This document shows positions 1-9,164 of a stretch of DNA of 64,000 bases, piece after piece. Both the position numbers and the translations under genes were made by a program. How positions within the stretch are numbered: the stretch's first letter is position 1; every line of letters begins with the position of its first letter. The notes below the pieces were generated by a model. The model was not told where the DNA came from. It did no database searches and saw only the letters and a program-made list of their open reading frames with translations. The stretch comes from Paenalcaligenes suwonensis. Its GTDB lineage: Bacteria; Pseudomonadota; Gammaproteobacteria; Burkholderiales; Burkholderiaceae_B. Location: contig NZ_JAANPV010000002.1 in NCBI RefSeq assembly GCF_011290505.1, positions 186,001-250,000 of the forward strand. The letters run 5' to 3'.

Positions 1-852
1 GATGCCCAAGCCAGCATGGTGCCCCCGCCCAACAGACGCCAAATGCTCAGCTCCACACCCAGCAGCATTGCTGGCGCCAATCTGGATGAGGCCATTACCC
101 CCTACGACGACGCCACCACCTACAACAACTTCTATGAGTTTGGTCTAGATAAAGGTGATCCCGCTAAAAATGCGGACGCTATGCCTATAGCCCCTTGGAG
201 CGTCAATATAGAAGGCTTGGTTCACAAGCCTGGCGTCTGGTCCTTAGAGGACTTGCTGGGCCTCTCAGCCATGGAGGAACGCATCTACCGACTGCGCTGC
301 GTTGAAGCATGGAGCATGGTGATCCCTTGGGTGGGCTATTCGCTCGCCGAGCTTATTAAGAAAGTAGAACCCATGGGCAGCGCTAAGTATGTGGAATTCG
401 TCACCATGGCTGACCCACAAAGCATGCCGGGACTACGCAGTGGCGTATTAGATTGGCCTTACACCGAAGGGTTACGCATGGATGAGGCCATGCACCCACT
501 TACCATGCTGACCTTTGGTATGTACGGTGAAGTCTTACCGAATCAAAACGGTGCACCGGTACGTTTAGTCGTGCCTTGGAAATATGGTTTCAAAAGTGCT
601 AAAAGCATCGTCAGTATTCGCTTTGTGGAAGAGATGCCAGCCACCGCATGGAATAAAGCCGCGCGCCATGAATACGGGTTTTACTCAAACGTGAACCCTG
701 ACGTGCCCCACCGCCGTTGGAGCCAAAGCTCTGAACGTGTTATTGGGCAAAGTGGCCTCTTTGGACCAAAACGCAAAACCGAAATGTTCAATGGCTATGC
801 CGAACAAGTAGGGCAACTCTATGCCGGCATGGATTTAGCACGTAATTTCTAA
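1..852 (+). CDS. msrP: Protein-methionine-sulfoxide reductase catalytic subunit MsrP, 5' end cut by window
   Basis: Periplasmic molybdopterin enzyme that reduces oxidised methionines in envelope proteins, taking electrons from MsrQ. The reading frame is open from base 1, so the real start and the Tat signal lie upstream. An internal ATG at base 16 is probably not the start, because the family runs to about 320-335 residues and only about 283 are visible. The family-typical strings [16 protein letters not shown] (the Cys is the expected Mo ligand), NGAPVRL and VPWKYGFK are present, and the protein ends in the usual NF. The stop overlaps the msrQ start in a TAATG, which indicates translational coupling. 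Family assignment is firm; only the N-terminus is unknown. Confidence 0.93.
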   Translation, partial: DAQASMVPPPNRRQMLSSTPSSIAGANLDEAITPYDDATTYNNFYEFGLDKGDPAKNADAMPIAPWSVNIEGLVHKPGVWSLEDLLGLSAMEERIYRLRCVEAWSMVIPWVGYSLAELIKKVEPMGSAKYVEFVTMADPQSMPGLRSGVLDWPYTEGLRMDEAMHPLTMLTFGMYGEVLPNQNGAPVRLVVPWKYGFKSAKSIVSIRFVEEMPATAWNKAARHEYGFYSNVNPDVPHRRWSQSSERVIGQSGLFGPKRKTEMFNGYAEQVGQLYAGMDLARNF

Positions 853-1472
853 TGAGCCTCACCAGCAACCTCAACCTTGCGCTACTGCATCGCCTCACAA
901 AACCGGTGCTGTGGTTGCTGTGCCTAGCCCCTGCCGCATGGTTGATCTATGGCGTATTCACCAATGCTCTAGGCCCTAACCCGGCAGAAACGTTAATTCG
1001 TAGCACGGGCGACTGGTCGCTACGCATGCTGTGCCTTGCACTAGCCATTACGCCATTACGGCAACTCTTCAACCTGTATGCGCTGGCAAAAATTCGCAGA
1101 CTGATAGGCCTATTTGCCTTCTTTTATGTGGTGTTACATGCGGTGTGCTATGCCTGGTTCGACATGTACTGGCAATGGCGTGATATCTGGCACGACGTAC
1201 TGCAACGCCCCTTTATATTGGTAGGTATGCTGACCTTTGCTCTGTTGCTACTGATGGCTATCACCTCGCCAAAACGCGTACTTAAAGCCATGGGTGCTAA
1301 AAATTGGCAACGACTACATCGCTGCATACACCTAGCAGCATGGTTAGCGCTTTTGCACTTCTACTGGATGCGATTGGGTAAAAACAACCTGAACGAAGTG
1401 TTTATTTACGTGACTATAGTCGTGGCTTTACAGAGTTGGAGAGTGTATAAATCAAAGATTAAAACGCATTAA
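852..1472 (+). CDS. msrQ: Heme b membrane subunit MsrQ of the methionine-sulfoxide reductase system
   Basis: Inner-membrane cytochrome b-type protein (ferric-reductase-like transmembrane family) that passes quinone-derived electrons to MsrP. The 206 residues contain about six hydrophobic helices. Histidines fit heme ligation: one in VVLHAVCY (third helix region) and others in the RLHRCIHLAAWLALLHFY segment. Length matches the family (about 200). It starts inside the msrP stop (TAATG). Its 3' end overlaps the 3' end of convergent phrB by 21 bp, so no terminator separates the two genes. Confidence 0.92.
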   Translation: MSLTSNLNLALLHRLTKPVLWLLCLAPAAWLIYGVFTNALGPNPAETLIRSTGDWSLRMLCLALAITPLRQLFNLYALAKIRRLIGLFAFFYVVLHAVCYAWFDMYWQWRDIWHDVLQRPFILVGMLTFALLLLMAITSPKRVLKAMGAKNWQRLHRCIHLAAWLALLHFYWMRLGKNNLNEVFIYVTIVVALQSWRVYKSKIKTH

Positions 1473-2897
1473 CGTGCGTTGGCGTGCAACAGCATGATCC
1501 ACGATAGGATGAGGATAATCTCTTCCCAGTTGCACTCCGCAATCTTGTAGCTCAAAAGATGTCATCCCTGCGGGAAAATGAATGTGCTTATTGCAAACCT
1601 TTGTTAGTTCTGGCACATAACGCCGTATAAATTTCCCATCTGGGTCAAAACGCTGTGACTGAGTAATAGGATTAAAAATACGAAACCAAGGCTGAGCATC
1701 GCATCCTGTTGACGCTGACCATTGCCAACCACCGTTATTTGCTGCCAAATCATAGTCATTCAAATGCGCAGCAAAGTACTGCTCACCTTTACGCCAATCG
1801 ATACCGAGATCTTTGGTTAAAAAACTGGCAACAATCATACGTAACCGATTATGCATATATCCAGTCTGATGCAACTGCCGCATGGCAGCATCCACTAATG
1901 GATACCCTGTACGCCCCTCACACCAAGCTTGCCATAAATCAGGTGCATCATCCCACTGTATATCATCGTATGCTGGCCTAAACGAATGTGTCACCACATG
2001 CGGATAATGCCACAAAATCATGAAATAGAAGTCTCTCCATGCTAATTCAGACAACCATGTCTGCGCCCCCTCATCACCCTCAAGCGCCTGCTTCTGGGCC
2101 AACCTAGCCAATTGACGTATAGATACTGTACCAAACCTCAAATGAACAGAAAGGTATGAAACCCCTTTACGAGCAGGATAGTCACGTGCGTCTTTATAAG
2201 CATGTAAACGAGGTAAGAAATTCTTTAGTAAATCCTGAGCCCCTAACATCCCCACAGGCAAGTCTATACTTTGCAAATTAGTACGAACAAAGCCAAGATC
2301 CTCTAGTGTAGGTAAAACCTCTGATTTCGGTAATATTGCTAAATGATGTGCATATTTTTCTACTGGGTACGCTTTAAGCTGAAAAGCATCCATTTTTTGC
2401 AACCATGCACGTTTATACGGTGTAAAAACATTATATGGCTGCCCTTTTTGGGTCAGAACCTCATTTCGATCTAATAAGACCTGATCTTTGTAATCACTAA
2501 AGGCTATACCTTGCTGCTGTAATGCATTTTTGACACGCTGATCACGAGCAATAGCCTGAGGTTCATAGTCTCGATTCGTCAGTACCTCGACCACACCAAG
2601 ACTCTGCGCCAATTGCACTATACATTCAACAGCAGAGCCATGACGTACGATCAGACCGCCGCCTAACACCCCCGCTCTTTCTGCTAACTTCTGCAGGTTT
2701 TCATGTAGCTGTAATACACTGCCATGAATAAACTCTACTCGTCTATCCTGCTTACTAGGTAGTACATCTAAAATATCAGTATCAAAGACAAAAGCACAAT
2801 GCACATGCTCAAAACGGCGCAATGCTTCGTAAAGCGCTGCATGGTCATCACAGCGTAAATCACGTCGTATCCACACCAACGCAGAATAAGAAGACAT
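1452..2897 (-). CDS. phrB: Deoxyribodipyrimidine photolyase (class I CPD photolyase)
   Basis: Light-driven repair of cyclobutane pyrimidine dimers using FAD and an antenna cofactor. The 481 residues match the usual 460-480. The N-terminal photolyase domain begins LVWIRRDLRCDDHAAL. The C-terminal FAD domain carries the conserved segment with MHNRLRMIVASFLTKDL and, shortly after, NGGWQWSASTGCDAQPWFR. These are the FAD- and DNA-contacting stretches of CPD photolyases. It stands alone and is convergent with msrQ. The upstream 220 bp hold a decayed gene fragment and AT-rich sequence that probably includes the promoter, though no clean -35/-10 pair was found. Confidence 0.95.
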   Translation of the reverse strand: MSSYSALVWIRRDLRCDDHAALYEALRRFEHVHCAFVFDTDILDVLPSKQDRRVEFIHGSVLQLHENLQKLAERAGVLGGGLIVRHGSAVECIVQLAQSLGVVEVLTNRDYEPQAIARDQRVKNALQQQGIAFSDYKDQVLLDRNEVLTQKGQPYNVFTPYKRAWLQKMDAFQLKAYPVEKYAHHLAILPKSEVLPTLEDLGFVRTNLQSIDLPVGMLGAQDLLKNFLPRLHAYKDARDYPARKGVSYLSVHLRFGTVSIRQLARLAQKQALEGDEGAQTWLSELAWRDFYFMILWHYPHVVTHSFRPAYDDIQWDDAPDLWQAWCEGRTGYPLVDAAMRQLHQTGYMHNRLRMIVASFLTKDLGIDWRKGEQYFAAHLNDYDLAANNGGWQWSASTGCDAQPWFRIFNPITQSQRFDPDGKFIRRYVPELTKVCNKHIHFPAGMTSFELQDCGVQLGRDYPHPIVDHAVARQRTLMRFNL

Positions 2898-2971
2898 AGT
2901 TTTTTGAATCGCTAATGTATAAGAAATTACTATAGCGCTTTTTGATTATATTTTGCCTTAGCTACCGCTAT

Positions 2972-3097
2972 TTAGGTGATATACGACTCAGCCAACACCA
3001 CTTGATTTCGGCCATTCTGCTTAGCCTGATAAAAAGCCTTCCCTATGGCAGTAAACCACAGGGCAGGCTGTATCGAAACATCACGGTTGTTACTCCG
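2972..3097 (-). pseudogene. Remnant of the C-terminal end of a GGDEF (diguanylate cyclase) domain
   Basis: Reading the minus strand from 3097 to a TAA at 2972 gives 41 codons with no proper start. The last half, KAFYQAKQNGRNQVV, is the signature tail of GGDEF domains (consensus A-x-x-A-L-Y-x-A-K-x-x-G-R-N-x-V). The upstream part resembles GGDEF only faintly and an in-frame TAG lies at 3098-3100. The frame has no GGDEF active-site loop and no I-site, so it cannot encode an enzyme. It sits directly behind ychF in the gap to phrB, and looks like the stub left by deletion of a c-di-GMP gene. The match is by eye over about 17 residues. Confidence 0.6.
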
Positions 3098-3121
3098 CTA
3101 GAGAGCCACCCACTATCAACA

Positions 3122-4213
3122 TTACACGTTAAACAAGAAGTTCAACACGTCGCCATCTTTAACGATGTACTCTTTACCTTCAGCGCGCATTTTGCCGGCT
3201 TCTTTAGCGCCTTGCTCGCCTTTGAACTGAATGAAGTCATCGTAAGCAATAGTTTGCGCACGAATGAAACCACGCTCAAAGTCAGTGTGAATCACACCCG
3301 CTGCTTGAGGAGCAGTAGCACCTACAGGTACTGTCCAGGCGCGTACTTCTTTCACTCCAGCAGTGAAGTAAGTTTGTAGACCCAGCAGATTGTAACCAGC
3401 GCGAATCACACGATTCAAACCAGCCTCTTCCATGCCCATGTCTTCTAAGAAGGCGGCTTTATCTTCGTCGTCCAACTGAGCGATTTCCGCTTCTACTGCG
3501 GCACATACTGCTACCACAGGCGATTTTTCTTTATTGGCGTACTCGCGTACTTTGTCCAAGAAAGGGTTGTTCTCGAAACCATCTTCTTTTACGTTGGCAA
3601 CGTACATGGCTGGCTTAGCCGTAATGAAACAGAATTGCTTCAAATCTACCAATTCAGCTTCGTCGAAATCCAACGCGCGTACGGGTGTGCCTTGACCTAG
3701 CGCTTCGATAATACGCTCTAACGATTTACACAAACGGATAGCATCTTTATCACCGGAACGTGCGGTACGGCTATTACGTTGTAAAGCGCGTTCAGCACTG
3801 GCCAAGTCTGCCAAGGCCAACTCGGTGTGAATCACTTCCAAGTCGTTTAGTGGATCGATTTTGCCGGCTACGTGAACCACGTTGTCGTCTTCAAAACAAC
3901 GCACCACGTGCACGATAGCGTCGGTTTCACGAATGTTAGCCAGAAACTGGTTACCCAAGCCCTCGCCTTCGGAAGCACCTGCTACCAAGCCTGCAATGTC
4001 CACGAACTCTACTACCGCAGGCAGAATACGCTCGGGCTTAACAATTTTAGCCAGCTCACCCAAACGAGCATCCGGCACTTCCACAATCCCAACGTTAGGC
4101 TCGATAGTGCAGAAAGGATAGTTTTCTGCAGCAATACCGGCTTTGGTAAGGGCGTTGAACAGAGTAGATTTACCTACGTTGGGCAAGCCAACAATGCCGC
4201 ATTGAAGTGACAT
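3122..4213 (-). CDS. ychF: Redox-regulated ATPase YchF (Obg-like)
   Basis: Universally conserved P-loop protein of the Obg family that binds ATP and associates with ribosomes. The 363 residues match the family exactly. The Walker A motif [11 protein letters not shown] is at residues 8-18. The helical insertion and a C-terminal TGS domain follow, ending in the family-typical [15 protein letters not shown]. It follows pth and a CPBP gene on the same strand, the usual pth-ychF linkage of betaproteobacteria. A GGAAA about 8 bases before the ATG can serve as ribosome binding site. Confidence 0.97.
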   Translation of the reverse strand: MSLQCGIVGLPNVGKSTLFNALTKAGIAAENYPFCTIEPNVGIVEVPDARLGELAKIVKPERILPAVVEFVDIAGLVAGASEGEGLGNQFLANIRETDAIVHVVRCFEDDNVVHVAGKIDPLNDLEVIHTELALADLASAERALQRNSRTARSGDKDAIRLCKSLERIIEALGQGTPVRALDFDEAELVDLKQFCFITAKPAMYVANVKEDGFENNPFLDKVREYANKEKSPVVAVCAAVEAEIAQLDDEDKAAFLEDMGMEEAGLNRVIRAGYNLLGLQTYFTAGVKEVRAWTVPVGATAPQAAGVIHTDFERGFIRAQTIAYDDFIQFKGEQGAKEAGKMRAEGKEYIVKDGDVLNFLFNV

Positions 4214-4278
4214 GACGTTTCCGAAAACAAGAAAATTAAAAGGTGTATTGTAGCGGCTTAGTTGCCGCTTCCGGGCAT

Positions 4279-5091
4279 TTACAACATCTGCTCGGGCAAA
4301 GTGCTAACAATCACCCAAACCAGTAGTAACGGACCACTATTAAAAATGGCATGCAATGCCATTGCAGCAGCGATTCCACGTCGTACTCGCATCCACGAAA
4401 GCACTAACCCTGTGACTAACTGAGGCAGCACCAAAAGTGGTAGCAATAACCACGGACCATTACCGAAATTAAAATTATAAAGATGCAAGCATGCAAAAGC
4501 GATGGTAGATAGGTACATCACCCAGCCAAAGTAGCGTACATACCAACGCGCCACCTTCATAGGCATTGCCTGTTTACCGCTTAAACGTTGCCACCATAAC
4601 CGCCAGCCCGTGGCTGTAGTCGAGCCATGTAGTGGCATACTGCTTAATGCTGGCTGCATCAATAAAAACACCAGCAGTGCTACCAAGGCAATGCTGTACC
4701 ACACTGGACCACTAAACAAACACACTACAACAATAGGGCCCAACCACAGAAACTGTAGCGGTCTACGCAAGCCGTAGCGAAAAACCAGTTCTTCTACTAT
4801 GGGCGCCCAAATCAAGGCTTGCAACCACGGTAGATTCGATAAATCTAGCTTATGTTGTGCTCCGGTGGCTCCCGCTACCGATGCCGCCAATGGCCCAAAC
4901 AAGGCCATGTTAATCGCCCATAAGCACAACGCCCAACATAACAAGCGTTTTAACGGTAATGCCGCAAACCATTCAGCTTGTACTGCATTACCTGCCCTGC
5001 GGCTTGCACGCAAACGACTAAGGTTAGGTCTACGTAAAAAAACGAAGAAATCCTTTAGCTCATCGCGGAAACGCACAGGTTTAGCAATCAT
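4279..5091 (-). CDS. CPBP-family intramembrane metalloprotease-like protein
   Basis: Polytopic membrane protein of the CPBP (CAAX protease / bacteriocin-processing, formerly Abi) family. About 270 residues and roughly six to eight hydrophobic segments. The diagnostic motif EExxxR is visible as [11 protein letters not shown], and a later MALHAIFNS supplies the H-x-x-x-N/S element, so the putative metal site is intact. The start chosen is the ATG at 5091 (MIAKPVRF), which overlaps the pth stop as ATGA. A start further upstream would lie deep inside pth. The substrate is unknown. It is translationally coupled to pth and precedes ychF. Confidence 0.8.
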   Translation of the reverse strand: MIAKPVRFRDELKDFFVFLRRPNLSRLRASRRAGNAVQAEWFAALPLKRLLCWALCLWAINMALFGPLAASVAGATGAQHKLDLSNLPWLQALIWAPIVEELVFRYGLRRPLQFLWLGPIVVVCLFSGPVWYSIALVALLVFLLMQPALSSMPLHGSTTATGWRLWWQRLSGKQAMPMKVARWYVRYFGWVMYLSTIAFACLHLYNFNFGNGPWLLLPLLVLPQLVTGLVLSWMRVRRGIAAAMALHAIFNSGPLLLVWVIVSTLPEQML

Positions 5092-5687
5092 GAGGGGCGA
5101 TTCTCTGTATGCAGTGTGCTGGTGGCGATTTCCATTTTTCCAGACAAAATATCCGGCAAGATAGCATCGCAACGATACAGCACATCGTCTATCTGGGCTA
5201 ATTCGTCTTTACGCGGTGCATTCAGCACAAAACCGGCTACTTGTTGCGCAAGCCCCAACGTGCGTGGGTGGCCAATGCCTATGCGCAAACGCCAATAATC
5301 GGGGGTACCAAAGGCTTGATGTATATCGCGTAAGCCATTATGACCTGCATGCCCACCCGCAAACTTAATCTTTGCTTGGCCTGGCATCAAATCTAACTCG
5401 TCATGCAAGACCAGCACTTGATCAGGCGTCAGCTTATAAAAGCGCATTAAAGCACCAGCAGCCTGGCCTGAACGATTCATATACGTGATAGGTTTAGCAA
5501 TAATAACGGCTTCGCCATCAAATCGCCCTTTAGCAACCCACGCATTGAAGTTTTTCTCTAGCGTAAACGAAGCATGTAATTGTTGCGCCCACCGATCTGC
5601 TAGCCAAAAGCCCGCGTTGTGACGGGTAGCTTCATATTCAGGGCCGGGATTTCCCAAACCGATAATCAAACGTATGGCTTTAGACAT
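5088..5687 (-). CDS. pth: Peptidyl-tRNA hydrolase
   Basis: Cleaves peptidyl-tRNA released by ribosome drop-off. 199 residues. The motif [20 protein letters not shown] contains the catalytic histidine in RHN, followed by [10 protein letters not shown] and the HDELDL and [11 protein letters not shown] motifs with the other active-site residues. It lies 110 bp downstream of rplY, separated from it by a terminator hairpin at 5721-5761. Its stop overlaps the start of the CPBP gene. Order prs-rplY-pth-ychF is standard for Burkholderiales. Confidence 0.97.
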   Translation of the reverse strand: MSKAIRLIIGLGNPGPEYEATRHNAGFWLADRWAQQLHASFTLEKNFNAWVAKGRFDGEAVIIAKPITYMNRSGQAAGALMRFYKLTPDQVLVLHDELDLMPGQAKIKFAGGHAGHNGLRDIHQAFGTPDYWRLRIGIGHPRTLGLAQQVAGFVLNAPRKDELAQIDDVLYRCDAILPDILSGKMEIATSTLHTENRPS

Positions 5688-5720
5688 AGGTGTATAGGCC
5701 TACAACAAACAGTACTAGGT

Positions 5721-5761
5721 CAACAAAAACAAACCCCCGACAGACGCTCTGGCAGGGGTTT
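5721..5761 (-). terminator. Intrinsic terminator after rplY
   Basis: On the minus strand, AAACCCC pairs with GGGGTTT and an inner CAGA pairs with TCTG around a GCG loop. The run GTTTTTG follows the stem. It lies 37 bp past the rplY stop and 34 bp before the pth start, so pth is expressed by read-through or from a local promoter. Confidence 0.75.
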
Positions 5762-5797
5762 GATACTGCTATAGATCGTTGTGATCTAAGGACAGAC

Positions 5798-6406
5798 TTA
5801 AGCTTCTTCGGAGGACTCGCCTTCTTCGCCTTCGTCTTCAGCCTTAGCACCGCCAACAACCAGAGCAGCTGCCAACACTGGGTTTTCTTCAGTACCGGCG
5901 TACTCAACACCAGCTGGCAATGTGATTTGGTTCAACAGCATGTTTGCACCAGCTTCCATGCCGCCCAAATCTACAGTGATTTCAACTGGCAGGTTTTTTG
6001 GCAAGCAAGTGATTTCCAAGTCTACAGCAACGTGGCTGATAACTTGGCTGTGCAGTTTAACTGCTGGGGACTGATCACCGTTCAGGTAGTTCAGTGGTAC
6101 ACGTGTAGTGATTTTCTCACCAGCCATAACGCGCTGGAAATCAACGTGCATAACTTGCTGTTTGTATGGGTGCCATTGCACAGCACGAACCAGAACGTCT
6201 TGAGCTTTACCGTCCAGTTCCATTGTCAAAATGGAAGCGTGGAAAGCAGGTTTGTTCAAGTCGTGGTAAATCTGGTTGTGGTCCAGAGCAATTACTTGTG
6301 GCTCAGCGTTACCACCGTACACAACGGCAGGCACCTGACCAGCGCGACGCAGGCGGCGGCTCGCACCCGAACCCTGTACGCTACGCGAGGAAGCAGCAAA
6401 TTTCAT
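5798..6406 (-). CDS. rplY: 50S ribosomal protein bL25 (general stress protein Ctc form)
   Basis: 5S-rRNA-binding ribosomal protein. At 202 residues it is the long Ctc/TL5-type form, with the N-terminal L25 domain (residues 1 to about 95) and a C-terminal beta domain ending in an acidic tail (EDEGEEGESSEEA). The start is the ATG at 6406 (MKFAASSRS). A GGAG sits six bases upstream, whereas a TTG four codons earlier overlaps that site. It lies between prs and pth, and a terminator follows it. The acidic tail is normal for this subfamily. Confidence 0.96.
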   Translation of the reverse strand: MKFAASSRSVQGSGASRRLRRAGQVPAVVYGGNAEPQVIALDHNQIYHDLNKPAFHASILTMELDGKAQDVLVRAVQWHPYKQQVMHVDFQRVMAGEKITTRVPLNYLNGDQSPAVKLHSQVISHVAVDLEITCLPKNLPVEITVDLGGMEAGANMLLNQITLPAGVEYAGTEENPVLAAALVVGGAKAEDEGEEGESSEEA

Positions 6407-6497
6407 GAGAGACTCCAATATGGCCTGAAAGGCCGATTCAATGACGTCGTTAGAACGTCGACAATTAGGGCTACCGCGACCAGTAACCCTAGAAAAA

Positions 6498-7448
6498 TCA
6501 ATCTACAAACAGTGAGCTGACCGACTCTGCGTTATAAATACGCATCATGGTCTCACCCAGCAAAGGCGCACAGGACAACTGGCGGATTTTGCTGCATTCG
6601 CGTGCTGCGGCGGACAAAGGAATCGTGTCAGTTACTACCAATTCATTTAACTGGGAGTTACTAATACGCTCAATGGCTTCGCCAGACAACACCGGATGTG
6701 TACAGTAAGCGTAAACAGCACCTGCACCACGCTCTTTCAGAGCCTCGGCGGCTTTACACAAGGTGCCTGCTGTATCAACCATGTCATCCATGATCAAACA
6801 TGTACGGCCGTTAACATCACCGATAATGTTCATTACCTCGGAAACGTTTGCACGAGGACGACGTTTATCGATAATTGCCAGATCAGCTTCTAGCTGTTTA
6901 GCCAAAGCTCGAGCGCGTACCACACCACCGATATCGGGGGATACTACGACCAAGTCTTGGTAATTACAGCGCCAGATATCGCCCAACAAAATGGGGGACG
7001 CGTAGATGTTATCTACGGGGATATCAAAGAAGCCTTGAATTTGGTCTGCGTGCAAATCCATGGTCATCACACGATCCACACCCACCACTTGCAGCATGTT
7101 CGCTACAACTTTGGCAGTAATAGATACACGTGCCGAACGAGGACGTCGGTCCTGACGGGCGTAACCAAAATAAGGGATTGCTGCAGTAATGCGGCCTGCG
7201 GAAGCACGGCGTAGTGCATCCACCATCACCATGATTTCCATCAGATTGTCGTTAGTAGGCGCGCAGGTGGGTTGAAGCACGAAAACGTCACGACCACGCA
7301 CATTTTCATTGATTTCAACCATCACTTCCCCGTCGGAGAAGCGACCCACTGTCATTTTGCCCAGAGACATATCCAAATGATTGACAACGTCTACAGCTAA
7401 ACGAGGGTTAGCTGTCCCAGTGAAAATCATGAAGCGGTCGTTTGCCAT
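6498..7448 (-). CDS. prs: Ribose-phosphate pyrophosphokinase (PRPP synthetase)
   Basis: Makes PRPP from ribose 5-phosphate and ATP for nucleotide, His, Trp and NAD synthesis. 316 residues from the ATG at 7448 ([11 protein letters not shown]), matching the family. Visible motifs: [21 protein letters not shown] (ATP site), the metal-binding [12 protein letters not shown] and the PRPP loop [11 protein letters not shown]. It starts only 25 bp after the T-run of a strong hairpin that separates it from tRNA-Gln, so transcription entering from upstream must pass a terminator-like structure. No clear Shine-Dalgarno was seen. Two PRPP-using enzymes, pncB and apt, lie at the right end of the window. 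Confidence 0.97.
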   Translation of the reverse strand: MANDRFMIFTGTANPRLAVDVVNHLDMSLGKMTVGRFSDGEVMVEINENVRGRDVFVLQPTCAPTNDNLMEIMVMVDALRRASAGRITAAIPYFGYARQDRRPRSARVSITAKVVANMLQVVGVDRVMTMDLHADQIQGFFDIPVDNIYASPILLGDIWRCNYQDLVVVSPDIGGVVRARALAKQLEADLAIIDKRRPRANVSEVMNIIGDVNGRTCLIMDDMVDTAGTLCKAAEALKERGAGAVYAYCTHPVLSGEAIERISNSQLNELVVTDTIPLSAAARECSKIRQLSCAPLLGETMMRIYNAESVSSLFVD

Positions 7449-7472
7449 GAGATGTGCTGTGTAGGTGATGCA

Positions 7473-7526
7473 AACAAAAAAGCAAAGCTGTTGGCCGCAG
7501 CCCTTCGGGTACGACACAACAGCTTT
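7473..7526 (-). terminator. Terminator or attenuator hairpin between tRNA-Gln and prs
   Basis: Minus strand: AAAGCTGTTG (7517-7526) pairs perfectly with CAACAGCTTT (7484-7493). The loop holds a smaller CCC/GGG hairpin, and GCTTTTTTG follows. This is a textbook intrinsic terminator 29 bp downstream of the tRNA and 25 bp upstream of the prs ATG. It probably ends the lolB-ispE-tRNA transcript, and because so little room remains for a promoter it may modulate prs. Confidence 0.8.
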
Positions 7527-7554
7527 ACGATTTCAGGTGTAAACCTGAGTAATG

Positions 7555-7631
7555 TGGCTGGGGAAGAAGGATTCGAACCTTCGCATGCTGGAATCAAAAT
7601 CCAGTGCCTTAACCAGCTTGGCGACTCCCCA
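7555..7631 (-). tRNA. tRNA-Gln (anticodon TTG)
   Basis: Read on the minus strand, a 77-nt cloverleaf with CCA encoded at 7555-7557. The acceptor stem pairs TGGGGAG with TTCCCCA (one G-T). The anticodon stem CTGGA/TCCAG encloses the loop TTTTGAT, giving anticodon TTG (reads CAA, glutamine). The T-arm has GGTTCGAATCC. It sits between ispE and prs, the usual Burkholderiales position, and is probably co-transcribed with ispE, whose stop is only 4 bp upstream. Confidence 0.96.
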
Positions 7632-7635
7632 AATT

Positions 7636-8568
7636 CTATTTTAGCCAGGAGTATAACGGGTGATAATCAAGACCTTGGCATAGCCATTGACCTTTTATCA
7701 GCAACTTCCTGTCATGTGTCAGGTTTAGTAGTTTACCGCTAATACTTCTGTTTTGACTAGTGGCTGTGGTGAAATTGCCATACTCTACAAAAACACACGA
7801 ACCAGAGCCTGTCATTCTAGCATGTAAATTATTGTTTCGCAAGATCCTAATTACTGCATCTAACGCTACATGATTTTTACATGCGATGGGCTCCATGTCG
7901 TTCCTCCCAAAAAGCAAAGAAGATGTTTCTTTTTCGCTTTTCTTATGGGAAGCAACTTGCCATCCATCAAAGAAAGTAATTATTACACTCTTAGAGTTGC
8001 GTGTCAACCCTTTATCTGCAAAAACTTCTGCCGTACTGACAAAAGCGTTAGGTTGCACGACGGTGTACCACGCAGGCGGCAGACTGACTGCACGTAGCTG
8101 TTCGCCAATACCGGTAGCAAACGCATTTTGCCCAAATACAAACACAGGCACATCCGCCCCAAGTTGCAGACCTAAACGCATTAGCTCCGCCCTAGTTAAT
8201 CTGGTATCCCATAATCTATTTAAGGCAATCAATGTACTGGCAGCATCACTAGAACCGCCCCCCAAACCACCACCGGCTGGAATGCGCTTAATACACGCCA
8301 TGTCTACACCGTAACTGGTGCCTGTTGCCTGCTGCAATAAACGTGCTGCCCTAACCATCAGGTCATTATTCGCCTCTAGGCCGGCTAGCGTTTCTTGTGA
8401 GCGCAGAATCTTCCCGTCGCTACGGCGATCAAAATGCAGCGTATCTTGCAGATCAATAAATCTAAACACCGTTTCTAAGCGGTGATAACCATCTAACCTA
8501 CGCCCCACCAAATGCAAGAAAAGGTTGAGCTTAGCCGGCGCAGGCACATCGTATAAATACTTACTCAT
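7636..8568 (-). CDS. ispE: 4-diphosphocytidyl-2-C-methyl-D-erythritol kinase
   Basis: ATP-dependent GHMP-family kinase of the MEP isoprenoid pathway. 310 residues, slightly longer than the usual 280-300 because of a C-terminal extension rich in polar residues. N-terminal PAPAKLNLFLHL, the glycine-rich ATP loop PAGGGLGGGSSDAAS (about residues 95-110) and the C-terminal MTGSGSCVF motif are intact. lolB ends 5 bp upstream and tRNA-Gln starts 4 bp downstream, so lolB-ispE-tRNA looks like one transcript. Confidence 0.96.
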   Translation of the reverse strand: MSKYLYDVPAPAKLNLFLHLVGRRLDGYHRLETVFRFIDLQDTLHFDRRSDGKILRSQETLAGLEANNDLMVRAARLLQQATGTSYGVDMACIKRIPAGGGLGGGSSDAASTLIALNRLWDTRLTRAELMRLGLQLGADVPVFVFGQNAFATGIGEQLRAVSLPPAWYTVVQPNAFVSTAEVFADKGLTRNSKSVIITFFDGWQVASHKKSEKETSSLLFGRNDMEPIACKNHVALDAVIRILRNNNLHARMTGSGSCVFVEYGNFTTATSQNRSISGKLLNLTHDRKLLIKGQWLCQGLDYHPLYSWLK

Positions 8569-8573
8569 GCTGC

Positions 8574-9158
8574 TTATTGATCTATCACCAAGCGCACACT
8601 GATATCACGCTGTGCATCATTGCGATTCAATTGCAATAAACGTGGGCCTTTTCCGTCGTAGCGCTGCAAGCGCACCCGCCAGCCATCTTGCACAAACGCC
8701 TCTGGCCTACCTTGTTCGTCACGCTCTGCTGCCACACGAGTTTGTCCCTGCAACCAAGTACGCAAATAAGCTACTGGAATGGGACTACCCAACAACTGCT
8801 CTACCAACTCATCGGGGCCGGCTGCATATTCCATACTGCCATCAGTACGTTGCAAACTCGCCCCCTGAGGCATCACCAGCACACGCGCCAGTACCGTCCC
8901 CATCGGATTAGTCAGGTCAATCTGCAATATGCCTTGGCGTTCCATCCACGTAAAACCGCCCTGTACCGCCTGACGCTCGCCAGCAAACTCCTGCATCGTA
9001 ACGGCAAAACGTCCACCGCGCTCAAAGCTTTGCGACAACACGACTTCGCCTTCGTCTGTCGAAGACGGTGTAGTCGTGGCACACGCGCTCAGTAATGCCG
9101 CTACGGCAATCCACACAAAGTGACGCCAAGAACGCAAAAAGGAAAGTACAGCTTTCAT
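8574..9158 (-). CDS. lolB: Outer-membrane lipoprotein insertion receptor LolB
   Basis: Accepts lipoproteins from periplasmic LolA and inserts them in the outer membrane. 194 residues. A signal peptide with a lipobox (LLSAC, Cys about residue 26) begins the protein and threonines and serines follow the cysteine. The body (GRFAV, GGFTW, DLTNPMG, LQRTDGS) fits the LolA/LolB half-barrel. It lies between the TPR gene (6 bp away) and ispE (5 bp away), giving an operon TPR-lolB-ispE, the arrangement seen in Bordetella. Confidence 0.92.
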   Translation of the reverse strand: MKAVLSFLRSWRHFVWIAVAALLSACATTTPSSTDEGEVVLSQSFERGGRFAVTMQEFAGERQAVQGGFTWMERQGILQIDLTNPMGTVLARVLVMPQGASLQRTDGSMEYAAGPDELVEQLLGSPIPVAYLRTWLQGQTRVAAERDEQGRPEAFVQDGWRVRLQRYDGKGPRLLQLNRNDAQRDISVRLVIDQ

Positions 9159-9164
9159 GATGAA

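Noticed and set aside
2942-3379. 145-codon plus-strand frame over the 3' end of ychF
   Set aside because: Mostly antisense to conserved ychF codons, no recognisable protein and no ribosome site. The meaningful signal in its first part is the minus-strand GGDEF remnant.
5690-6520. 276-codon plus-strand frame opposite rplY
   Set aside because: Complementary to the well-supported bL25 gene; composition is typical of antisense shadow frames.
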